A stretch of 64,000 bases of DNA from Puniceicoccaceae bacterium (GCA_028285755.1 JANQOQ010000006.1:682001-746000); one strand, 5' to 3'. Numbered from the stretch's first letter, positions 44,812 to 56,451 are shown. Notes: generated from the letters alone by a model not told the origin. Translations and numbers: made by a program.

Positions 44812-47800
44812 TTAGTGGTGAGCCGTAGCGTGGGTTTCTTCGGAGTGATCCGCAGCATGTTCGTCATGATGCCCGCCATGGCCATAGCGATCTTCGTAAT
44901 CCAAACGGGTGTAAGGCTGCTTGTAGGCATCCGGCATCTTCGGATTCGGGTTACGCAATTTGGCCAGATAAGTGGTGCGTGGTCGCACGTTCAGGTAACC
45001 CAATACGCTGTAGTTCAAGTCACTCTCCTTCGCTTTGTAAACCTCAGTAGATTCATCTGCGAGATCCCCGAATTCGATTGCCTGTGTTGGGCATACCTGC
45101 TGACAGGCCGTTTTAATAGTACCATCCGGCACTTTAACATTCGGTGAATCCTGAGCAATGGACTTCTGGCGGATCTTTGCCCCTTCGATGCGCTGCACAC
45201 AATAGGTGCACTTTTCCATCACCCCGCGCATGCGCACGGTGACGTCCGGGTTGTGAAGCATCTGCTCGGTTTGGGGTTCATCCACGGGACCTAAAGGGCC
45301 CTGGTAGAACTTACCAATCTCGCGCTTATGCCAATCAAAGAAGTTAAAACGGCGAACCTTATAGGGACAGTTATTTGCGCAATAACGGGTGCCCACACAT
45401 CGGTTATAGGCCATCACGTTCAGACCCTGCTCATCATGGACTGTGGCATTGACCGGGCATACGGTTTCACAAGGTGCATTTTCACAGTGTGTGCAGGCCA
45501 TGCCCTGGAAGGATACTTGCACATCTTCAGGAATATCCGTCTTGTCGTTGTCTTCACTTGAGAAGTAGCGATCCAGCCGTATCCAGTGCATTTCACGCCC
45601 CCGGCGCACCTGATCCTTACCCACAATCGGGATATTGTTTTCGCTTTGGCAGGCGACCACGCAGGCATTACAGCCTGTGCAGGTATTCAGGTCGATGGTC
45701 ATGCCCCATTGCTGTGGAGCGGTAAATTCAGGTGTGTCGTACATCGCCTGCCCACGGGGCGTCTCAGTCACCTTATAGGACAGTGGCTTATCTTTGGCCT
45801 TGCCGTATATGGGGGGTGAGTGCGCCTCGATACCGATTTTCTTAACATAATCGGGATTGTGGGAGTAGTCCTCAGTAGTCGCTTCGCGCAGGATGGCCCG
45901 GCCTTCAATAGACCAGTGCTCCTGAGTATTCGCGAGCGGGTAAATTTCGCCAGTAATCTTGATGCTTACGCCCGTGCGGTAGGCGGGGCTACCAGCATCC
46001 ACGAGTGGGAATACGTCAAAACCGGCCCCGGTGCCAATTCGACCGGTAATACGGCGGCCGAATCCCTGACTTAATACAACGGTGTAGTTTGCAAGACCCG
46101 GAAGCACGTGCAGCGGACCCTTGATGGTTTTACCATCGATCGTTAACTCTGCAACGGGCGCTTCTTCCTTACCGCGTTTAAAAATGGATTTATTACGCTG
46201 AATCTCACCGATCTGCTTGAGCGCGTTACCCTGACCTGACTGATTGAGCGGAGATTCCCCGGGGAATATTTCCAAATCCTGGCTTTCCTCAAGCTCCTTC
46301 GCGAGTCTTGGGCTGATCAGGATTGCGTTGTCCCAGGTGAGCTTGGTCAACGGATCCGGGCATTCCATCATCCAGCCGTTGTTATTAAAGCTGCCATCCA
46401 GGGTGTTGTTACTTGGCGTAACCCGGATTTCCAGGTTCTTTATGCCCAGTTCGGAGGCTTCCGAAAGTGCTGTGTAGAGCTCAACAATTATAGCAGTATC
46501 TACTGCCAGCTCGGTTTCTGCAAATGCGGCCTTTTCCCAAAGGCCTTCAGCCAACAACACCGAAAACTGGCGATCGTCGGCCAAGTCAGGCACAATTGCA
46601 GAGGCTGTCTGACGAATAATCTTGTATGGATCTTTTTCCTCGGCCCCGGCAATACGTGCTAAAATCTCATTTTCAGCAATAGTATCAAAAAGAGGTTCGA
46701 TGAGTGGCTGAACCGGAAGGTATTGGCCTTCGTAGCTGTAACCGTCCGCCCAGGATTCCAGGTAGTGAGACCGTGCGATGCTCAACTGCGCGCTCTCGCA
46801 GGTTTCGTCAAACTGGTCACCAACTCGGATTAAATTCTCGACGTTGCCAGTTGCAGCTTCCCAATCCACCGATCCGGGCTTATTGTAGGCCGGGTTACCA
46901 CCGAGGACGAGCAGCGTTTGCACTTCACCGGCGTTCATCTTTTCCACCAGTTCTTCTAAAGTAGCAGCAGTATAAGTGAGCGGTATTTCAACGTAAGTCA
47001 CGGTTGCCCCCGCAGCACCTATTAAAGAATTGATCAGGCCTGCAAGCAGTTGCACCTCTTGCCCCAGGTGACTGCCGGGAATGACGAGCGAGTGCCCCTT
47101 ATTTTCAAGGAGGTCAGCCGCACATTCTTTTGCCCACTTAGCGTGGTCAGCGAGATGTGCACTTTGCTTTTTGAGCACCTCGATTAAATCGGACGCTCCT
47201 CCGGTCGCACTTAAAATTTCGACAGCTACGAGTGCGGTGAACCCAGCGACGTCCGACGATGCGAGACGCAGGCGGTGATCCGCGTTCGAACCGGTGACGG
47301 TGAGATTGGACTCGACCGCATAGAGTCGGTTCATCTTCTTTGCCTCGGCTGTTTTGCGCACCTTACGACCCTTAGCAAAGCCCTTGGCATTGCAAAGCGC
47401 ATTGGGCTCAGACTGCAGGAAATCAGAATCCAGTGCTAAAATGCGTTTCGCGGCATCAAGCTTGTAGTGGGCACGAACGCGTTTTCCCATGTGCTCGAGT
47501 GTGGCAGCTTCGAGCCCCTGATTATTAAGCGAGCTGTATTCGGCCCATACCATCTCGGGGAATTTCGCCTGCATTTCTGCAATCAGGCGTGAGCGACTCG
47601 GTGCTATGGACGGTTCTGCGAGAACGGCAAATCCCTTGCCGGCACTATCGGTTAGCTGGGAATTAATGACATCCAGCTCGTCAAGAACCTCAGTCACTTT
47701 CAGGCGCTTACCGTCCTTCATGCTCTGGCGCAGGCGGTCCGGATCATATAAATTCAGGATGCTCGCCTGGGTGAAAACATCGGTCGAGCCATTGTAGTGC

Positions 47801-48174
47801 TTGTAGCTCGGATTCCCCTCGATTTTCGTTGGGCGGCTCTGGTGAGACTCTACAATGACAGGTATATTGCCCCAAGTGCCGGGAACACTGGTCGAATAAA
47901 AATTGGGAACTCCGGGGATTACATGCTCCGGTTGTTTCGCATACGGAAGCACATGCATTTTAGGGCGACGGCAGCCTGCCATACCCAAACCGGCAAGGCT
48001 AAAGGAAGCACCCATAACCTTAAGGAATTTTCTACGGTCAACGCCTTCAATTTCAGAGGCTCCTGCCGGAAACTCGCGATGCAGCCATTCATCAAATTCG
48101 GGAGTTGCCGTCAACTCATCGATACTTCGCCAGTAGGCGCGTCCCGTTTTATTGGTTATGTTTTCAGACTCCAT
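44812..48174 (-). CDS. actB: Alternative complex III iron-sulfur subunit ActB
   Basis: A 1120-residue fused ActB. The N-terminus has a TAT-variant signal (DRRKFLKVMGASFSLAG), then a large molybdopterin-oxidoreductase-like domain without evidence of cofactor, and a C-terminal four-cluster ferredoxin domain (CTGCNACVVAC, CTHCENAPCETVCP, CVGTRYCANNCPYKVRRF, KCTYCVQR with CQQVCP). The tail is His/Asp-rich. The ATG at 48174 is preferred because the family starts shortly before GRAYWRSIDEL; an in-frame ATG at 48207 inside actA would add 11 residues and is a possible alternative. Confidence 0.94.
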   Translation of the reverse strand: MESENITNKTGRAYWRSIDELTATPEFDEWLHREFPAGASEIEGVDRRKFLKVMGASFSLAGLGMAGCRRPKMHVLPYAKQPEHVIPGVPNFYSTSVPGTWGNIPVIVESHQSRPTKIEGNPSYKHYNGSTDVFTQASILNLYDPDRLRQSMKDGKRLKVTEVLDELDVINSQLTDSAGKGFAVLAEPSIAPSRSRLIAEMQAKFPEMVWAEYSSLNNQGLEAATLEHMGKRVRAHYKLDAAKRILALDSDFLQSEPNALCNAKGFAKGRKVRKTAEAKKMNRLYAVESNLTVTGSNADHRLRLASSDVAGFTALVAVEILSATGGASDLIEVLKKQSAHLADHAKWAKECAADLLENKGHSLVIPGSHLGQEVQLLAGLINSLIGAAGATVTYVEIPLTYTAATLEELVEKMNAGEVQTLLVLGGNPAYNKPGSVDWEAATGNVENLIRVGDQFDETCESAQLSIARSHYLESWADGYSYEGQYLPVQPLIEPLFDTIAENEILARIAGAEEKDPYKIIRQTASAIVPDLADDRQFSVLLAEGLWEKAAFAETELAVDTAIIVELYTALSEASELGIKNLEIRVTPSNNTLDGSFNNNGWMMECPDPLTKLTWDNAILISPRLAKELEESQDLEIFPGESPLNQSGQGNALKQIGEIQRNKSIFKRGKEEAPVAELTIDGKTIKGPLHVLPGLANYTVVLSQGFGRRITGRIGTGAGFDVFPLVDAGSPAYRTGVSIKITGEIYPLANTQEHWSIEGRAILREATTEDYSHNPDYVKKIGIEAHSPPIYGKAKDKPLSYKVTETPRGQAMYDTPEFTAPQQWGMTIDLNTCTGCNACVVACQSENNIPIVGKDQVRRGREMHWIRLDRYFSSEDNDKTDIPEDVQVSFQGMACTHCENAPCETVCPVNATVHDEQGLNVMAYNRCVGTRYCANNCPYKVRRFNFFDWHKREIGKFYQGPLGPVDEPQTEQMLHNPDVTVRMRGVMEKCTYCVQRIEGAKIRQKSIAQDSPNVKVPDGTIKTACQQVCPTQAIEFGDLADESTEVYKAKESDLNYSVLGYLNVRPRTTYLAKLRNPNPKMPDAYKQPYTRLDYEDRYGHGGHHDEHAADHSEETHATAHH

Positions 48175-48185
48175 ATCCTTAAATT

Positions 48186-48836
48186 CTAGCGGTGACAGCC
48201 TGAGCAACTCTCAGGGGGTAATACCTTATAATTGTGCACAAACTCAGCTGCACCGGTTTCCAGCCACTCCTGGGTAGGCTCCCACTTTAAATCGTAAACA
48301 TCTTCAACCGGTCGTATAAATTGTTCGGGGTTGCGGTGGCACTCCAGGCAGAACGCCATTGAGAGGGACTTATCGTGCCAAACGACTTCCATTTCGTCCA
48401 CATTGCCGTGGCAGTGCACGCAGCTGATACCGCGATTTACGTGAACGGAGTGATTAAAATAGACGTAGTCCGGTGTTTTATGGATCTTAACCCACTCGAT
48501 GGGTTCACCCGACCGATGACTCTCCCAAACCGGAGCCAGTTTTGGTGAATCCTTCTGAATCACCTCATGACAATTCATACAAGTATTTGTAGACGGCACA
48601 TTGGAATGCTCTGAACGGTCCACAAAGCTATGACAGTAGCGGCAATCCAAGCCCACCTGGCCCACATGGAGTGAGTGATCAAAGGGGACCGGTTGCACAG
48701 GTTGATACCCCGCGCGTGTGTAGCTGGGGGTCATATAATAGTAAATAGCTGCAACAATAGCTAATACCTTTAAAGAAATACCCAGCATAATCCAACCAGG
48801 TACTTTATTAGCAACTTTGGGAAAAATATTACTCAT
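48186..48836 (-). CDS. actA: Alternative complex III pentaheme cytochrome c ActA
   Basis: A 216-residue protein with one N-terminal membrane helix (about residues 15-35) and five CxxCH haem motifs: CRYCH, CMNCH, CVHCH, CLECH and CSGCH, the last five residues from the C-terminus. This is the pentaheme ActA seen in Flavobacteria and Rhodothermus. First gene of the respiratory operon. On the minus strand a TTGACA (48937-48932) lies about 100 bases upstream, but no good -10 follows. Confidence 0.94.
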   Translation of the reverse strand: MSNIFPKVANKVPGWIMLGISLKVLAIVAAIYYYMTPSYTRAGYQPVQPVPFDHSLHVGQVGLDCRYCHSFVDRSEHSNVPSTNTCMNCHEVIQKDSPKLAPVWESHRSGEPIEWVKIHKTPDYVYFNHSVHVNRGISCVHCHGNVDEMEVVWHDKSLSMAFCLECHRNPEQFIRPVEDVYDLKWEPTQEWLETGAAEFVHNYKVLPPESCSGCHR

Positions 48837-49294
48837 TTAATAACAGCAGTTAACAACCAGAATACTGAAAAATCTCAGTAAAATACGGGCATTAGCAACA
48901 ACGACTCCAAGAACACGGCATTAAAAAAAAATGTCAAGCTCTTGCTTTTAGCTCAATTTCAGATCATAAGAGTCATAAGTTTTACTACTAGACCTTAGCA
49001 GAAATACTTCACTATTGTATTTAAAAATCTTATAATAGGTTAACAATTTTAGCGGAAAACCAGTGCAAAAATACCTCCAGCCCGTTAAGACTCACTCATC
49101 AAACCCGATGCTACCTTTGGAGGCTTAAGCAAAACGGCTTTATTTCATAATTCACTGGCTAGCCCGCTTTCGCTTATCAGAGAGCACCCGAGTTATCATA
49201 GGAATGTTTAATTAATATGTATTCCTTTTTACTGCCTCAAGAAACATACATTCTCAATGGTTACACAAAGCATAGCTCAGCCAAATTTATAAAT
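48837..49294. other. AT-rich intergenic region upstream of actA
   Basis: About 460 bases without a convincing gene. It must contain the promoter of the leftward ACIII-cbb3 operon. An A-run at 48923-48931 and several short AT stretches are visible; no RNA gene, repeat or clear terminator was recognised. Confidence 0.4.
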
Positions 49295-49399
49295 ATGAAA
49301 ACACTTATGACTGGTCTGCTCATTGGGACGTTAGGCTTAGGTATTTTTAGCCGTGGTAATGCAGAACAACATCGTAAATTGAATATCTTTAAAAGCTAA
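49295..49399 (+). CDS. Possible 34-residue hydrophobic peptide
   Basis: An open frame from ATG 49295 encodes MKTLMTGLLIGTLGLGIFSR and 14 more residues, ending RGNAEQHRKLNIFKS: a short basic start, one hydrophobic helix and a basic tail, as in signal peptides or small membrane peptides. The same frame is open back to 49217. There is no Shine-Dalgarno and the surroundings are non-coding, so it may be a chance ORF or the remnant of an exported protein. Confidence 0.3.
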   Translation: MKTLMTGLLIGTLGLGIFSRGNAEQHRKLNIFKS

Positions 49400-49729
49400 G
49401 CCGCTCTAATGACATTTACAAAAGTATTGGGATCAATTTACATTGAGTAAATGTAACTATTTATCACTACAAAAGTGGCAAAAACCCAGATAGACAGTAT
49501 TTCCAGCAACAGGCAGCCAAGTTCTGAAAACCAGTAGAGATAAACCCCATAATCTCAATATTTTTAGCATTAACACAATTATTACAATTAGTCTTACAAA
49601 ACTACTTTCGTCTTAAATAGCTCTATTTGGGTATATGTTTTATAAATATTTATGAAATTAGTAATATTCAATTGATTGTTTTATCTGAATAGTTTTTATT
49701 GGAATGTTTTATCACATCAATATAACTGT
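49400..49729. other. AT-rich intergenic region
   Basis: About 330 bases, strongly AT-rich, between the small hydrophobic ORF and the coiled-coil protein gene. No gene, tRNA, strong hairpin or repeat was found. It should hold the promoter of the 125-residue gene. Confidence 0.4.
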
Positions 49730-50107
49730 ATGAACGATATCGAAAAGAAACTAAAATCTCTCGAAGCAGAGGAACAAAAGATTGCAGAGCTTAAGCAAAA
49801 GCTGATCGAAGAACAGAAGGAACAAGCGGCTAAGGAGGCTAAATTAGAATCACTTTATAAAGAAAGTGGCTACCGTTCTCCCAAGGAATTGGTTGAGGCA
49901 CTCATTACCAAATTTAGCATAAAAGTAGGTTCATTGGGTGCTGGTAATGGTGGTAAGCGTACCCGTACGCGAATCACTGCCGAAATCCGCGAGGCGGTAA
50001 AGGCGGATATCGCTGCAGGTAACACCAAAGTCAAAGTTGCTGAAAAACATGGTATCAGCTATGTAGTGGTCGTTAAAATCGCCAAAGGTGACTACAATCA
50101 CCTATAA
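49730..50107 (+). CDS. Coiled-coil/HTH DNA-binding-like protein
   Basis: A 125-residue basic protein. Residues 1-45 are a highly charged coiled coil (IEKKLKSLEAEEQKIAELKQ and onward). A linker rich in Gly and Arg follows (GAGNGGKRTRTR). The C-terminus resembles a helix-turn-helix: AEIREAVKADIAAGNTKVKV then AEKHGISYVVVVKIAKG. The layout (oligomerising coiled coil, basic linker, DNA-binding tail) is like H-NS-type nucleoid proteins, without detectable homology by eye. The start at 49730 avoids an unlikely hydrophobic extension from 49676. It lies about 1.4 kb left of the candidate origin and overlaps the convergent PIG-L gene by 6 bp. Confidence 0.7.
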   Translation: MNDIEKKLKSLEAEEQKIAELKQKLIEEQKEQAAKEAKLESLYKESGYRSPKELVEALITKFSIKVGSLGAGNGGKRTRTRITAEIREAVKADIAAGNTKVKVAEKHGISYVVVVKIAKGDYNHL

Positions 50108-50902
50108 TTGACCCAGCGCCTGCAAAACGGGCTTATAATTCAGACTCAAATCCAGGAAAATACTTTCACCTGAGAACGTAGTTTCCTGGTATGGGTCCTT
50201 AAAGGTTGCATTTGCCAGACAACGGCCCTTAACGGCATTCGGATAATCTTTACTTACACTGATCTGTGATGCGAAAACGCCGAAGATCTTGACGAGACGA
50301 TCATCTGCGAGATCGAGCCCTTCACGAATCAGCAGTGATTCGGGCAATAATCCCAAGCTACCCCACACTTCTCCGCCCAACCATTGGATTGAGCTTCGTT
50401 TACTTTCTTCCAGTTGATTAATAAGGCTCTCGACTTCCGCAAAAACAGCTTGGTGTGTTTTGTGTTTATCAAATGGCTGATGCGTGTATACCCGCTTCAA
50501 ATCAGGAATATTTGTGAGAAGCGTTTCTAAAACCAGCTGAACCTCATCGTGCTTTGCGCCTCCTCTCAGGTCTCCACTTTCTATATCCAGAAATATCAGG
50601 CCACTGTAGCCAGCTAATTGCATCGCCTCAATCTGCTCGTGCTTGCGTTGATTTACGAGGGCTCTCTGGCTTTCGAGCTTATGCACGCCAATATTACCTC
50701 CACTGCCGCTTGTAAAAACCACTCCAAACAAATGGTCCGTATTGCTTTGATAACAACGTTGCATAGCAGATGGGCACATAAACTCAATGTCATCCGGATG
50801 GGCAATCAAAACTAAATCGGTTGTAGCGTCTAATGCATCCCCACTCGTTTTGAAGCGGTCATTAATGTGATAGTCGTAAGAATTTAGGACATCTATATTC
50901 AT
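50102..50902 (-). CDS. PIG-L/LmbE family deacetylase
   Basis: A 266-residue zinc-dependent N-acetyl-sugar deacetylase-like protein. The first zinc motif is AHPDDIEF (about residue 34) and the second is the His pair in FDKHKTHQAV (about residue 145). The family includes enzymes for mycothiol, bacillithiol, GPI and glycopeptide pathways. No linked glycosyltransferase or ligase identifies the substrate here. Confidence 0.85.
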   Translation of the reverse strand: MNIDVLNSYDYHINDRFKTSGDALDATTDLVLIAHPDDIEFMCPSAMQRCYQSNTDHLFGVVFTSGSGGNIGVHKLESQRALVNQRKHEQIEAMQLAGYSGLIFLDIESGDLRGGAKHDEVQLVLETLLTNIPDLKRVYTHQPFDKHKTHQAVFAEVESLINQLEESKRSSIQWLGGEVWGSLGLLPESLLIREGLDLADDRLVKIFGVFASQISVSKDYPNAVKGRCLANATFKDPYQETTFSGESIFLDLSLNYKPVLQALGQL

Positions 50903-51222
50903 AAGTAATTGTAATTCATATACTTATAATAAATTAAAAAGCGTCAACTCAGAGCAGAATTCACTCTACAATTCATCCTAAGTTCAAAAGACATTATTGA
51001 TCAAGAACTTAGCAAATTTCAGTAGAAATATGCAGAAATTCTAATATTCTCACATCGTTTGAGTAGACCTAAAATTCAAAGAAATTTTTCCTGATTTTTT
51101 TAATTTGTGACTCAAGTTTTTTTGATTTTTAATATAATTCAAGGTTATGTCACAGATCCGTAACAATCCTAAAATCAGGCACTAACAGAAGCGTGCCAAT
51201 TTTTCAGAAAAAGCAAGAAAAC

Positions 51223-51257
51223 TTATTCATAAAATTTTGTGAATAATTTGTGTAAAA
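51223..51257. promoter_or_regulatory. DnaA-box cluster
   Basis: Three 9-mers within 35 bases: TTATTCATA at 51223-51231 on the plus strand (one mismatch), TTATTCACA at 51238-51246 on the minus strand (perfect) and TTTTACACA at 51249-51257 on the minus strand (one mismatch). The two minus-strand boxes are 11 bp apart, about one helical turn, which suits cooperative DnaA binding. Confidence 0.7.
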
Positions 51258-51372
51258 CATAGTCTTGAATGACCGGATTTTTTAGAAATTATAAATCGAT
51301 AACGATTAGATATGAAACAATAAATAGTTCTCGAATACCCCACTAATTCTACCAATCATTCTATTTATCCTA

Positions 51373-51401
51373 CTCACAATAACATAACTATCTCACAATA
51401 A
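51373..51401 (+). repeat. Direct repeat CTCACAATAA
   Basis: CTCACAATAA occurs at 51373-51382 and again at 51392-51401, a 19-bp period, inside the candidate origin. It is not a DnaA box; it could bind another origin factor or be chance in AT-rich DNA. Confidence 0.5.
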
Positions 51402-51481
51402 ACAATTTATAAATCTTAAAAATCTCCTAGCTACAATATTTATTCCCATTATATTCGCTAATATGTGAATATTTTCAATAA

Positions 51482-51523
51482 GATGTTAAATTATTGAAAC
51501 CTGATGATAAATTATTGTAATCT
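51482..51523 (+). repeat. 21-bp tandem repeat, possible unwinding element
   Basis: Two adjacent 21-mers, 51482-51502 and 51503-51523, match at 18 of 21 positions, with the common core TAAATTATTG. They abut a perfect DnaA box (51525-51533) and end 30 bases before the dnaA ATG. Repeated AT-rich units next to a DnaA box are the usual layout of a DNA unwinding element. Confidence 0.6.
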
Positions 51524-51524
51524 G

Positions 51525-51533
51525 TGTGAATAA
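51525..51533 (-). promoter_or_regulatory. DnaA box at the dnaA leader
   Basis: TTATTCACA on the minus strand, a perfect match to TTATNCACA, 20 bases upstream of the dnaA ATG. Its position allows autoregulation of dnaA as well as origin binding. Confidence 0.7.
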
Positions 51534-51552
51534 CCTTAAGTATATTCCTAGT

Positions 51553-52959
51553 ATGACCGCTACTGACTCACTCGATCTAAATATCAACCTCTGGTCTAAT
51601 CTATCCCGAGAAATCAAGTCTTTATTTAATGAAGACTTGTACCAGGAGTGGTTTCAGCCGCTGCGGTGTATTGAAGAGAAAAGTGATATGCTTATTCTGG
51701 AGACACCCAATGATTTCTCAGCCATCTGGATCGAAGAAAATTACCTAGATATTATACTGCGTAAGGCTCAGGATATTGCAGGAAAACCGGTTACCATAGA
51801 ACTAAAAGCGGCCGGACAGTCCCATCGCAGTGAAACGACCGAGCCGATGCAAGCCAACCGCACGCGCTCAATCATCGGTGGGGGTGACCGCAATATCACA
51901 AACCCGCAAAACTCGAAGGATCGTGAATACTACCCATTAAATCCTAAAAATACATTCGATAATTTTATCATTGGCGGCGGAAACCAGCTTGCGCATGCCG
52001 CATGTATGGCAGTCGCAAATGCCCCTGCAAAGGCGTATAATCCCCTATTCATATATGGCGAAACCGGGCTGGGTAAAACCCACCTGATGCACGCGGTAGC
52101 CCATCACATCCTGAAGGCTAAGCCTGAGTTTAAAATCACATACATTTCCTCTGAGAAGTTCACCAACGAATTTATTCGCGCCATCCAGGAAAACAATCTC
52201 GTAAAATTTCGTAAGCACTACCGCAATGTGGATGTATTGCTCATCGATGATGTGCAATTTCTGGCGGGTAAAGAAAGGATCCAGGAAGAGTTTTTCCACA
52301 CTTTCAATGAGCTATTTGAAGCCCAGAAGCAGATTTTTCTGACATCTGACCGGCCAGCCAATGAAATTGCCAAATTGGAAAACCGCTTAATTTCGCGTTT
52401 CCAGTGGGGACTCGTCGCAGACATCCAAAGTCCGGATATGGAAACCCGCCTGGCAATCCTTTCAAATAAGGCAAATTCGCTGAACGTAAACATTCCCGAC
52501 GATGTATTGCGTTTTCTGGCTGAGAAGGTTTCCAAGAATGTACGACGCCTGGAAGGTGCACTAACTCGCGTGGCCAGCTACATGGCATTGGTAAAAAAAC
52601 CTATCGATATTGCCAAGGTGGAGGCTCTTTTGGAGGATATCCTGCAGGAGGAAATGCAGAACCAGGTGAGCGTGGAGAAGATTCAGAAGAAAGTTACTGA
52701 GCATTTCAACCTCCGCATCCATGATATGATCAGCAAGCGACGCCCCAGCAATATCGCATTTCCGCGGCAAATCGCTATGTATTTGAGCAGAATGATGACC
52801 GGTTGCTCCCTGCAGGAGATCGGTGAAGCCTTTGGTGGACGTGATCACGGCACCGTGATTCATGCGTGCAAGACGGTCGAAAACATGATGGAGCAGGATA
52901 TTTCTGTAAAACAAAGTGTTGACTACCTGATGAAGCAGTTGTCCAAAGATCAGTCATAA
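51553..52959 (+). CDS. dnaA: Chromosomal replication initiator DnaA
   Basis: A 468-residue DnaA with all four domains: N-terminal DnaB/DiaA-interaction domain (LWSNLSREIKSLFNEDLYQEW), a short linker, the AAA+ domain with Walker A GETGLGKTH (about residue 170) and Walker B LLIDDVQFLAG, and the C-terminal DNA-binding domain with GGRDHGTVIHACKTV. The ATG at 51553 is preferred; a GTG at 51526 in the same frame lies inside the DnaA box and would add nine residues. The stop codon overlaps the next gene's ATG by one base (TAATG). Confidence 0.97.
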   Translation: MTATDSLDLNINLWSNLSREIKSLFNEDLYQEWFQPLRCIEEKSDMLILETPNDFSAIWIEENYLDIILRKAQDIAGKPVTIELKAAGQSHRSETTEPMQANRTRSIIGGGDRNITNPQNSKDREYYPLNPKNTFDNFIIGGGNQLAHAACMAVANAPAKAYNPLFIYGETGLGKTHLMHAVAHHILKAKPEFKITYISSEKFTNEFIRAIQENNLVKFRKHYRNVDVLLIDDVQFLAGKERIQEEFFHTFNELFEAQKQIFLTSDRPANEIAKLENRLISRFQWGLVADIQSPDMETRLAILSNKANSLNVNIPDDVLRFLAEKVSKNVRRLEGALTRVASYMALVKKPIDIAKVEALLEDILQEEMQNQVSVEKIQKKVTEHFNLRIHDMISKRRPSNIAFPRQIAMYLSRMMTGCSLQEIGEAFGGRDHGTVIHACKTVENMMEQDISVKQSVDYLMKQLSKDQS

Positions 52960-53399
52960 TGACTTTAACGGACGCGCAAAAAGCAAAAATCGGAGAGTGG
53001 GTCTCCGAAGGATTATCACTCGGTGAGATTCAAACCCGTATCCAATCGGAGTTTGAGGTATCCATGACTTACATGGATGTCCGGTTTCTCGTGGACGACC
53101 TTAACCTGGCTCTAAAGGACAAACCGAAGGAAGAAGCGGTGGAGGATGTCACAAAGGCACCGACTGAAGGCAATCCACAGGATGGGGTAACCGTAGAAGT
53201 CGATAAGCTTGTGCGCCCCGGTGCGATCGTGAGTGGGAGTGTGACTTTTAGTGATGGGGTGACTGCACAATGGTCGCTCGATCAAATGGGAAGGCTTGGC
53301 CTCACTGGGACCCCTGAAGACTATCAGCCCGGCCCTGAGGATGTGCAGGAGTTTCAAATGGCCTTGCAGGAAGAACTGCAGAAAAAGGGCATGGGGTAA
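52959..53399 (+). CDS. Unknown protein translationally coupled to dnaA
   Basis: A 146-residue acidic protein. The first 50 residues form a probable helix-turn-helix (DAQKAKIGEWVSEGLSLGEI, then VSMTYMDVRFLVDDLNLAL). A charged linker follows, and residues 75-125 look beta-rich (VTVEVDKLVRPGAIVSGSV and DGVTAQWSLDQMGRLGL). No family was recognised with certainty. Its start overlaps the dnaA stop by one base, so expression is coupled to the initiator. dnaN, recF and gyrB, common dnaA neighbours, are absent. A role linked to replication is an inference from position. Confidence 0.75.
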   Translation: MTLTDAQKAKIGEWVSEGLSLGEIQTRIQSEFEVSMTYMDVRFLVDDLNLALKDKPKEEAVEDVTKAPTEGNPQDGVTVEVDKLVRPGAIVSGSVTFSDGVTAQWSLDQMGRLGLTGTPEDYQPGPEDVQEFQMALQEELQKKGMG

Positions 53400-53508
53400 G
53401 CAAATTTCGGGCAGCTTTATTTTTAGAACTCAGTAGGGTGCCTAATATACTAAACTGAAAACTCCCATAAACTTGCAGGATCAATGATTGATGTGTTACC
53501 CCATCATC

Positions 53509-56364
<2,856 letters not shown>

Positions 56365-56451
56365 TCAAGCCAGATTCTTGATTCTGAGATTGATTTTTAT
56401 GCCACAAGCAGTTTATAGGACAGGATTGGAATGTTAACCAAACAATAAAAT

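Larger units (their letters stand above)
50903..51552. other. oriC: Candidate replication origin (oriC) upstream of dnaA
   Basis: A 650-base non-coding, very AT-rich region between the divergent PIG-L gene and dnaA. It contains two perfect DnaA boxes (TTATTCACA, minus strand, at 51238-51246 and 51525-51533), three one-mismatch boxes (51223-51231 plus strand; 51249-51257 and 51464-51472 minus strand), a pair of CTCACAATAA repeats, and a 21-bp tandem repeat next to the dnaA start that could serve as the unwinding element. Divergent flanking genes and the adjacent dnaA fit an origin; GC skew was not computed. Confidence 0.7.

Noticed and set aside
48932..48937. TTGACA on the minus strand upstream of actA as a -35 element
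   Set aside because: No acceptable -10 hexamer lies 16-18 bp downstream (the region reads GTTCTT), so a promoter call is not supported.
51178..51197. GGCAC/GTGCC hairpin in the candidate origin
   Set aside because: Only a 5-bp stem with a 10-base loop; expected by chance.
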